Assembly: GCF_963422355.1 (NCBI RefSeq)
Contig: NC_085098.1
Coordinates: 6,219,765-6,283,764 of the forward strand
Source of the DNA: Corticium candelabrum
Lineage: Eukaryota; Porifera; Homoscleromorpha; Homosclerophorida; Plakinidae
DNA: 64,000 bases
Direction: 5' to 3'
In this document: piece by piece, positions 30,599 to 42,102 of the stretch
Layout of the letters: every line of letters begins with the position of its first letter
Position numbering within the stretch: position 1 is the first letter of the stretch
Notes under the pieces: generated by a model
Database searches by the model: none
Told to the model about the DNA's origin: nothing
What the model saw: only the letters and a program-made list of their open reading frames with translations
Translations under genes and position numbers: made by a program

Positions 30599-31313
30599 GA
30601 AATAGAATATATGCTTTTGATGGGAATATTTCCCTTTCTTTGCTAGTTAAATCATTTTGTTATACAATTGGCAGTAATTTCCGTATTTCCATAAAATCTA
30701 CAGAATGAACTGAGAAGAGACAACTATACTATAGTAGAGTATACACTTTAGTGTTTCTAGCCAGTACAATCAGCTATTGTGTTTGTGGCAATCAGTTTAC
30801 TTATAGCAAGTGTTTTGTATCAATATGGGCAGACTGATCTCCTTAGCAAAATTTAATTGTGCTGTGTTGTCTCCAATTACGAGAATACATTACACACACG
30901 ATTGATATTGATGTCATGACATTTCAAAATGCATGCAACTTACTACGACACAGAATTAATTAAATTCATCATCTAGTCAAGAAAGTAGAGATAGAGAATT
31001 ATGTACTGTCAGTAAAATTACTGCTGTTGTAATATATTACTACTGGTAATTGCCGAGTGTAGTGTATATTATTAAGTGTATAGTATTATATTACTACTAT
31101 TAATATATTATCGATTAGTAGTAATATATTGCTACTGCTATGAGGTCTAGGTGAATACACATGCATTTGATTTCTTTACAATATAAATTGCATGTATGCA
31201 ACATGTATCAAGATGCAAGGTACGCTTTACTACAAGTTGCACATTTTATCAATTAATTAAATAATTTATATATTTATTTACTGCTACAACGCATGCGCAC
31301 CCTGATTGGCATT
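30599..31313. other. LYST/USP48 intergenic spacer
   Basis: An AT-rich 715-bp gap with the LYST 3' end and USP48 promoter. About 31020-31140 carries repeated TAGTAGTAATATATTACTAC-type motifs, alternately inverted, that could form hairpins. No gene is seen. Confidence 0.5.
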
Positions 31314-31612
31314 ATGGCGCCTAGAAACTCGGATATGGGAAAGAAAGCATGGAGTTGGGTGAAGACCACAGAGCCTGCAGACGTTACACAAGAACACGTG
31401 ATCACAGCGTACAGAATCAAATGGCCAGCATGCAAGAGTGGCTTCTGCAGGTTTTGTTCCTGCTTGTTGTCAATCTCGTTCTGTATTGCTGTAAGACGTC
31501 GCGTGTGGTAGTAGCAAGAGGTTTGGGTGTCGAGGCAATCCTAATTGTATCCAGAACATCGGAGAGAAATTTTGGCTGGGAGAAATAGCAGGTGATGATG
31601 AGTTCATCATGA

Positions 31613-31674
<62 letters not shown>

Positions 31675-31692
31675 CGTGCGTGCGTGTGTGTG

Positions 31693-31789
<97 letters not shown>

Positions 31790-34700
31790 ACACTGTTAAA
31801 TTTTGATATATCTTATTGTAGATGATTTTTGGCATGATTTGCCGGATCCTAGAGAGCTGAAGAGAGAGGAGGTAAGCTTTCTTTCCTGCATTACATGTAA
31901 ATGGTTTGTTCCATTTATTTGTTCATGTTTCTTCATCTGTTAATAATTAATGATTTGTTTATGCAGAAATCATATGTGGGCTTGCAAAATCTTGGTGCAA
32001 CATGTTATGTGAACACCTTTCTTCAGGTTATTGTACACAAAACACGCTTTTGCTTACTAGTTCACTTCTCTAATGAGCTAAATTAGGTACATAATAATCA
32101 TGTGTATTGTTGTACTTTAATATCAATGTATTGTTTATATTACTTTGATGCATTGATTAATATCAATTTACTGTTATGTTTAATATTAATTTATTGACAG
32201 TGAACCAGTTTAGTTTTAATGTAGAGTTTGTTCATGTGTTGGTGTTTTGCAGTGGTAGTTAATTATGTGGTAATGGGGGCAGTGGTAATGGTGTAATAAT
32301 TGGTTATGACTGGTTTTATTAATACCGCATTCACACGAGCATTTGTAACTGTGCCAGCACGGTATGGCACGGTTTGGCTCGGTTTCACTTCGTCGTGTGA
32401 ATGCTGGCCAAACCGAACCGTGCTGAGTTGGCCCACCTTAAGTTGCCATGCCAGCATGGTTTGGTTTGGTTTGATTGTGTAGTGCCTGTCAAAACGAAGA
32501 CGGCGTTGACGTCTATGCTTGGTACTTCTCGATATTTCCGCAGACTGTTCTAGTGCTGGCAAGAAGTAAGTGCAGACAGCTTGTTTCATGACGACGTCTG
32601 TATCTAGCGTGTGCACCAAGAGACACGCCTACTAAAACTCGGCTGGCTTGCTTTGTCAGAACGTTGTGTGAACAAGGGCTGGCTCACTTCATTAGCCCAG
32701 GCTGGCTTGGCTCGGCTCGGGTCAGTTTGGAGCTGTGCTCGTGTGAATGGGGTATAAGTGTAATACATAGTAGCATAGGCAATGTAACTTTTTAGTTTAG
32801 ACTCTTATTTTCTAGTTGTTGGCAAATTTATTGTACTGTGAAGGCATGTGTTTGTTTTAATAATTTACTGGTGTGTGCCACTTATGAATGTTTTGTGTAA
32901 GGTCGTTTTGTTGTGTAGCTCTGGTTTCATATGCCAGCATTCCGTTCTGCTGTTTATTCTTGGAGACCAGAAGCTACTCAACTGTCATCCGGCATTGAAG
33001 AAAAGCCTGAAACAGACTCACAACCAGTTGATCACACGGTTGACTTTGCAATGAATGGATGTGAAGTTGATGATTTGATGGAAGTCGTCAGCAATGAAGC
33101 ACAGCCTAGTCAGTTGGATGTTGAATTGCCAGAGTTTGATTTGCCAGAGTTTAAAGGCAATGAATTTTCTGGTTGTTGTGATGTTTGTGGCCAGTTGCAG
33201 CTTATCTTCACTCTTTTACAATATTCATGTCGGAGGTATGGCTATATTCAAGTTCAGTGGTACAACTTGCTTAGCGCATTCTTGCAGTGGCACTTATTGT
33301 TAGGCTAATAAATCTGGATTAAACGACATATTGCAAAATTTGAGTGGACAATTTAGTAGAATTTGCTAGTCTGGAATATTAGACTATTATGCTGTGTTTA
33401 TAGAGAACGTACAGATCAGTAGTGTCTCATTATATGATGATCGCTTTCTTACTCTACAGGTTCATCAGTCCTGCTTCATTTGTATCTGTATTGGGGCTGA
33501 GCAAACATGAACAGCAGGTCAGTAATTGTTTAATTAGGAAAGCAGTTTTCATGATGATTTTTGACTATTTAAGTAATCCAAACATTAATTAAGAAATTTA
33601 ATTGATTACATTTTATTGGAGTATTATCATTGAGTACGTACAGGTCAGTTCATATAACACAATCTTCTCATACTGTTTCCTTTAGGATGCTCAAGAGTTT
33701 TGCAAGTTGTTTTTGTCTTTATTGGAAAGAAAACTAGCTGTGCAGGTGAATTATCATTGGCTTTATACATGTGCAGCATAGATACGTACACTACTGTAAG
33801 TGATTTGTTAATAATGTTGCTATTGCTTTACTTTGCTGAAGAGTTCTTCTTTGGCTCAAAATGCAGTCCAGGAGCTGTTTGGTGGACGATACTCATATGT
33901 CACTACGTGAGTTGATTGTTTAATGGAAATGGAAGATGTGTGATCAGTTTGCATACATTGTTATCAGTTGTGCAGTCTGTCAAACTGAGTCAAGTAGCCC
34001 ATCAGAATTTCTAGAACTGGACCTCAACATTCAAGGCAAATCAAACCTTCAAGAATGTATCCAAGATTTTTTGCAGGTTATGGGGAGCATTGAATTTGTA
34101 TTTGTACGATTGTCACTTAACACTATGTTTTCAGGAAGAGAAACTCGAAGGAGAAGATCAATACTATTGTAGCCAGTGCTTGAGAAAACAGAATGCTACA
34201 CGGCAAATTGCCATGGAATCACTTCCACCTGTTTTAAACATGCAGCTCCTCAGATTTGTTTTTGACAGGTGAAGATACGGATTGATAGACGGACAGACAG
34301 ACACAGACAGACAGACATACAGACAGACAGATGTGAAATCTACTGCCTGTCTCAGTTGGTTTTCAAGCAATTCCAGCCTCAAACACAATTCTTGTTGTAC
34401 AAGAAGGCACTATCATACTGGGAACACCAATTGGAGAAGGGTCTTTTGTTAAGAAGTCTTGCTACTAGTTTGCAGATTCCTGAAGTTCTCTTTGTGAGCA
34501 ACTTCCTGGCCTTGAAGACCCTCAGGTTGCAATATTGGTGTTGAGACACTGTCACGTTCCAAGGCTGCATAACCTGACCCCTACAGTTCCACCCTTGGTT
34601 GCTCCAACAGGCTTGTGAAGTTCATGATATCTTGACAAGATCAAGTTTTCAAAATACTATTGGAGGTGTAGCAATTTCAAATTTGAAATGGTATCAAGCT

Positions 34701-36820
34701 ACCTTACCAATCTGTTGTGGAGGTTTTGGTCTATCACCATCAGCCAGAATTTCTCCCTTAGCATTTGTCTCTAGCTGGGCACACTCTCTCCGTGCTCTCC
34801 CAGAGCATTTTCACGATCTTAAATAATCTGCAAACAACCTGCTTTTGGATCCTGATTCTATGGGATCTATAGGCCATGGTCTTCATGAAATGGTGCCGGA
34901 GGGGCAGTCACTGTCAGACTTGATCAATGATAATGTAAAATTGCAGCAAAGGCTGCTTACCCAACAACAGCTCAAGGCTGATGTTGACTAGCTCTTGAAC
35001 AACAACTCAAATACAATCAGAGACAGAGCTCGTTTGCATTCATTGTCAGGTAAAGGAGCTGGAGCTTGGGTGTCAGCAATTCAGTCCTCATCACATGTTG
35101 CACTTTCACCACACGATTTTCGTTTGGCAACTATAATGAGGTTGGGATGTAACATTCTTGCATCGAGCATTTGTTGTGATTGTGGCAAAGAACTGGACAT
35201 CCAAGGATACCATGTAATCACTCGTAAGATGGGTAGTCTAGTGCACTCGCAACTCAATTGTGTCAGCATGGTCTAACTGCCTTTCTCAACCCAACTTGCC
35301 GCACAAACTAGAGCCACAATACAGGTATGTCAACAGCGACAAGAGGTCGGACATCCTTGTTTTTGACCCAGATTCAGGTGCAGACATTGAATTAGATGTG
35401 TCTTTGGCTCATCCATGATGTTTGGACTCAGTGAAGGCAGCCTCCAGAGAAGAAGGAGTAGCAGCAATGAAACAGGAGGAGAAGAAAGAGGCAAAATATA
35501 ATTCTGAGCTGCTGCCAGAAGGGTCCTGTCTATTGGTCATTCCTCTTGTTTTCGAACATTTTGCCCATTGGGGCAAACAAGCAGTTAGATATTAGAATAA
35601 ACTGGCAAAGAGTGCAAGGGATGAAGAAGGAAGACGAAATGAGACTGACTTCAAGACCAAGTGGCGATCAATCATTTCAGTGACTCTACAGCGTTGCAAT
35701 GCAAAAGTAGTCTCAAACAAACTCATTAGCATAATGAGATTAGAATGTCGAAAAGTAGTTTACGCACCGTAATGGTCTTGCTGTGTTAGGTTGCTCATGA
35801 TGTAAACGTTTGATTTAAATGGAAAATATATGTATTGAGACGGACAGACAGATAGACAGACAGACAGAGATGCATGCAGGCAGGCAGAAAACACACAGAT
35901 GTACACGAACATTTCTTGCACATGTAAATTATGGACGTAGTAGTTGCTGTGGATGTGTTTCACAATCAGTTGTCTTGCTATTATAGAGCAACATTTCGAA
36001 AAAGGAAACTGAACTCTTATTTACAGTTTCCAGAAGAACTAGACATGGCTCCATATCTGACTGGATACGAAGGTATTTCAACTGTGATATTACTACGTTT
36101 GCATACTTTTGGCAATTATTTCAACAGTTACTTTCACAATCGTTCAGTGGTTTAACACAAACAATTTATAAATCGTATTTAGAAATAGACAAATAAGTCA
36201 TCATATTTGTTATACTCTTTTATGCATGTAAGTCAGGTCTATTGTGTGACATGCTAGGTGCAAGCAGTAAGTAACACACTCCAAGACGGTTGGTTGCAAT
36301 AGCTCCACAGGTTGTTGATTTGAGAAACTGATCATCTGCATAGAAGTATGTGGCATTATTGTTGCAGGGAAAATAAAAGGTCTCGTTACTAGTTATAACC
36401 ACACTGCTGCACCTAGACACCCAATTCAACTTGTGAACTACAGCTGTATTAATTGTTTCGTGAATCTAAGAATTATTGGGTTTGTAGGTAATGGTATTAT
36501 GTATGACTTGACTGCGGTTCTCACTCATCATGGCCCTTCGGCACATTCAGGCCATTATATTGCATATATCTACAAGAAAGATGTTAGTCTGAACAAACTG
36601 AATTGCTGCTTGTTAGTGTGCCTGTGTTCTGATACTTGGTTGTGTAGAATGTAAGCTGGTGGAAATTTGATGACAAGGATGTTACGAAGTTGAGAAGCAA
36701 GAAGCTGCAATTGGCTGCAGATGAAGCTAATTATGGTAGTTTATTGCAGTGTGTGGTCAGCTGTAGCACATAAACTTTGTAGACTAATGGTGCAGACACA
36801 CAGGCACATGCACAGACAAG

Positions 36821-36853
<33 letters not shown>

Positions 36854-39800
36854 GGATGACACTGAACTAGACATTCAGAACTTTATCATTAGTTCTTGTT
36901 TCCTACAATATGCTTTGTATCAAACCTTTCCATGTGGGATTCTAGCGTAGTTTTATCTTCACTTTCATGTAGAGTTAAAGTTCTTTATCAATAGTGAAAT
37001 ACCTTTGACAGAAAGACAGACAGACAAATAGACAGACAGAAAGGTAGACAGACAAACAAGTAGACAGACAAACAGACTGACTGGGCAATTGCTAATGTTT
37101 TAGCAGACATGTAAAGGTACATGTATACAGCACAAACAAACCAATAGTACACAGAGGGAATAAATATTGTGATTATGACACAAATTGTTTTGTCACACAG
37201 TACATACTGAGTATTATTGAGGTAATTTTTTGTTTGAAAATTATTCTGTTATGTAGATGGAAGTAAGCCACGTAATAAACCCAAGGTCCTACCAGGTCAC
37301 CAGTTGTCAAGCAAAGCCTATATGCTTGTGTATACTCGTCGAGCGGATGAGAACCATCAAGGTATGTACAAACTGGTAAAATCGCAAGAAGTCAGGCACT
37401 AGTTGATCTCTATTGGAAATGGTTTGTCAGTGTTGTGTATTACGTGTTGGTCTGCAGTTTTTCTTTTCAAAGCTGGGTTGACATCTAACTGTATGTCTAT
37501 TCAGATGAGGTCAGTGATCTTTGTGATTCTCCACCATATCTTCACGAATCAGTGGCAGTTGATAACAACTGTGTGGAAGCTGGCATAGAAGAAAGACTGA
37601 AAGAGATTGTGAGTGATAAAGATGCATGGTATAGGCAGACAGACAGGCAAGTAAATACCAATATACACTTGTAGACTTTGTCATTTTGTGTAGAATCACT
37701 GTTGGTTTAACATTGTGGCTGGTTGCTTGTTGTTGTCTTTGTTTGTTTGTTTGTTTGTATGTTTACAATCTTGCGATCTATTACTTTGAGCTTTGAGGTA
37801 CTTTGAGTAGATAAATAGGCATTCTTGTTTTAGTTAGTTTTTTGTAGTTTGTACTTCAAGCATTATGAGTAGAATCTCTCCATCACAAGAAAACAGGTCT
37901 AACAATGATATACGTTATTAGTTGTGACTATCAACTTGATAGGACCAGCGTGCACTAGACGTACCATTTGGCTTGAGCTACCAATTTAGTTTACCCATTG
38001 AGGTAATTGCAATTTTCGTGTACTAAATTAGTTAAATGATTGGGTGTGGCTCCAAGCTAAACCTATCCATGTGTGACATGTATGAAAACGTAAAATGTAT
38101 CAAAGCAGTTTTGCTACAATGGACTCTTTAGATGTTTAACGTTTTGTACCTTTTAAGTTTAATTTACAAATAGGTAGAAATTGACAGTAATACGGAAAGC
38201 AGACACATCATCTCACTGTAGTGAAAGTTCTGAAGTTACAGTTTGGCTACTGCATGGGCATGAGCTTAATCACAGCAATCCCATTTGGATGTCTGCTGTC
38301 AGTGTAGTCAGTGTTGGCTAATGCTCGAATGATGTACATGTTCTACATTTGTACACGAGAAAGGCATTATTGATTTACTCTGAATCAGAGTGTTAATTAA
38401 GCTTAGATCTGTTTCTATACAGTATCTATGGCTGAAGTGATGATGTACATAGGGGCTTTGACAGTGTAATGGATGGTACATCATCTCATTTAGTATGTCT
38501 ACTTGTTTACTAAACAACAATACTAATGTTTCTTTAATAAAGTGATATCAATTAATTGGATTTCTGAAGACCTGTTGAGAAATATATGGGACATGTGCAC
38601 TACACGTGCACCACTACCATATGCTCATTTATTAGTTATTGCCAGATGCCATGTAGCAAAGTAACTGTTGGACAAGGTTGAGTAAAGTCTGCTACAATCA
38701 TCAATTCCTTTGCTTGATTTGTTTTCAAGAAACCATACCTACTGGCATGCGACTGCATGACTTGTTTCTTCTTATCCAATGACAGTCTAGACAGATATAA
38801 CAATGTGTCTGTGCTCTGAGAATGTAACCATGTCAGTGTTTGTCCTGAATTTTTGCTGTGCCTTGTGTAATTGTTTAGCTGTTTGGTATAGCTATTAGCT
38901 AATGTAGCAATGGAAGGCTGATAGTTTGTGCATGTTTTGTTTGTAGAGAGATTTGGGTGCAAAATATGGAGCTATTCAAGAAGAAAAGCGGCAATTGTTT
39001 GAGTCTTTGGCTTGTGTGAGAGGTTAGTGTTGCTGTAGCTTTATCATATTAGCATTGATATGGTCCAAATGTGTGCTGGCTTCTGGTTATGAACATGCAT
39101 AGTTGTTTGATTGTTACATGTGTGCCTACGGGCAGTCAGAGTCTACAAGATGTCACTGTTTTATCTGAACATGCTGCAGTATTATTCTGTTGTTAATTTG
39201 TGGTGGTACTGAGAGTTGTGTCTTGCATTTTTTGTCTGGTATGCTAATGCTTATTAGTTTAAGATGCTATATAGAGATCTACATGAAGAGAACTGCTGTT
39301 ACTGCATAGCCTGTGAAGTCTCACTTTATTTAATTATTGTAGGTGCAAACTAAGAAGGGTTGAAGAACGATAAGCTAAATAGTTTCTATAGTTAGATTTG
39401 TCCAACTTTGGGTTCAGATTATTTGCAATGGGATTGCGTTTGAGTAATGACATGTTGCTGCTTCAGGGCAGATAAATTATAAAAAAAGGATTGTCTTATT
39501 TTGGCTACAGGGTAGTGTGTATCTCTTGCGGTTTGATTGGTTAATGAAAATAGATCTGTGGAGGCAGCAGAAGAGTAGGATATTCATTAATAGTTTTTGT
39601 GCAAAAGTTTGCATGGGCAGAATACATTCTTTGAACGCAACAACAGGAGACCACAACTAGGTGGTGTCATTTGCTTCAATACTATTAATGCAGTAATGGG
39701 ATACAGTAACTGGACTTTTTCAACATGCATGGCTGCTGCTTCAACATGCATGGCTGCTGTTAAGACCACACCTCGTTAGGTTAGAAATTATGCAAACAAT

Positions 39801-42066
39801 ATCCAACAGGTAGTCTTGAAATAAACTCTATGCATGCAGCACTACTACACTGTATTAAGTAAAATAGCACTTTTGTTGCACAACCTGGTCCACCAGTTAA
39901 TAATTCTATGGCCTCTATCTATTCAATGACATAAACAACATAATACTCTAATTGTGGACAAAGCAAATATAACAGCCATTCTGTAAATTTGAAGTATGTC
40001 ATATGGTATTCTGATGTGAACTTCAATTCTGACTTTTTTGCTGCGGTGTTTTCTTGCTTCATTTCGTATGCAAGGTTTGCATTGAAATGAAATGCAGATA
40101 ATGTCTCTATTATTTGCATCATAATAAATAGTGTATTTGCCATTAATTGCTACAGCTGGTAATGGTTACATAGGGAATCCTGCTCGCATCATGTCTCGGT
40201 CTTTGAATCAATTAAAGCTTGAATGTACACTGTTGACTGTTTGTTCTCTGTTTGCATTGCTTTGGTGTGAAAACGAAATCTAGTGATTTGTACCATTATT
40301 TTTGAACAGAGTGCATATTTGTGATAACTTAAAATCAAATTTTATCTGTTAGATGATGATCAGTGGGAGTGGATGAGTTTTGACTGGCTGAAAAATTACT
40401 TTTCTCGGAATAATTGTGACAAACCAGTGCCGTCTGTTGATCTCTTGTCAGTTGTTTGTAAACATGGCAGGTAAGCACCTTTAATATTAATTAAGGCAAC
40501 ATATTGCTGGGGAGGATGCAGTTGTTTGCACAGAGCTGACCCATTAAAGATAGAGAAGCTGAAAAAAGTTACACTGAAAGCTGTATGTCATGAGAGTTTG
40601 ACATAAACAATATTGCAACTGTAAGCATGATGTGTTGAGTTCAGGCTAATCAAATCTTTGATAAATATGGTGGAAATGTGAGACTTAATGGGTAGGTGGC
40701 TACCTTAATTAGTAGGAAGTAAATGTGTGTATTATATTTTTGCACATTGATTTAACTAGGGATGCTCGATTGTGCTTGGACTGTGTGTGTGATGAGTGCC
40801 ATAGAATTCGGTTGATGGAGAAGATTACTAATGATCACCGAGCAATAACAGCAATCCTTAAAACACCATGCACAAGGTCAGTGATAAGTTATCCTGCTAC
40901 ATTTGCTGGCTTTCAGTAAGCAAGTGTTTAGCAACAAATGCGTTGGGCTTAGTTTCATTTTGGTTTATGCAATCAAATCTGATGCTTACTGTGTTTGTTT
41001 GACTGAAATGCAAATTTATCTGAATAGTGTATAAATTATTTGAAAGACTTGGATAAACTTTGGTAGCTGTACTAGGAAGGAGAAATGTAAGCAGAACATT
41101 GTTACTGGTTTGCTGTTTTTTTTAATAAGTCAGTTTATCTAATCTTGACATGGACACTACATGGAATAAGTACATTACAGTATTACCATTCACACATGTT
41201 AATTGTAATTTCTTGGTACATAAAGGTTTAAGGGCCATTTCAATTTCAAATATACCAAAATACATAAACCAGTTAGGTTCTTTTGGTTTATTGCAGTGCA
41301 TCAGGTTTTTGGGTTGGAAAGCATTCTCTTCGCAATTGGCGGAAAATGCTAGAAAAGGAACTTTCTCGTGAAGGAATTCTGTCATCAACCGAAGAGTCTA
41401 GAGATGACACTCAATCACCAGAGATTGACCAGCCGCCAGTAAATGACGACAACTCTATTGATGGGAGGCAAGCATTGGGAGAAAATTCTGCATCTCAAGT
41501 GTCACAGTTTGCACAAACTTCAGATGACACAGTGATGGAGAGAGTGGGTGGAAGCAGCGATGAAGGCAACAGCAGCCAGGTTGATGAGGTAGTACTAGCT
41601 AAAGAGAGCGAAAAGGACAAGATCGTTGTTGAGAGATTTTTCAACCATGAATTGTTGTGTGAAGAACACGGTGAGTTATTACAATGAGCAGCGAAATTCT
41701 ACCTTTTGTTACGTTGATAAACAGGTACATACATATGTGTGCTTATTTACTATACATAATCAACGACACTCAGTTATACTCTACTTGATATCAACCTACA
41801 AATAAATAAGGAATAACAGACAGACAAGCAGATAATATAGAATCAGATTTTTTTGCTAGCTAGGCAGAAGCTGTAGATAGAATTTTGCATTTAGTGTTGG
41901 GTGTCTGTTGATAGGAAACTTCACAGCCAATGAGTCAGATCGACGGCTTGTTCCTTGTGAAGTTTGGTCTTGTTTGAAAGAGTACTTCCCAGATGCTCCC
42001 GAGTTTCCTGCTTTGCATCTTGTCTGTAAAGAATGTGTGGTAATTTTCATCATTGTTGCATTTTTG

Positions 42067-42102
<36 letters not shown>

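Noticed and set aside
32263..32619. 118-aa minus-strand frame
   Set aside because: It lies within the MITE at 32323-32754 and shows no protein motif.
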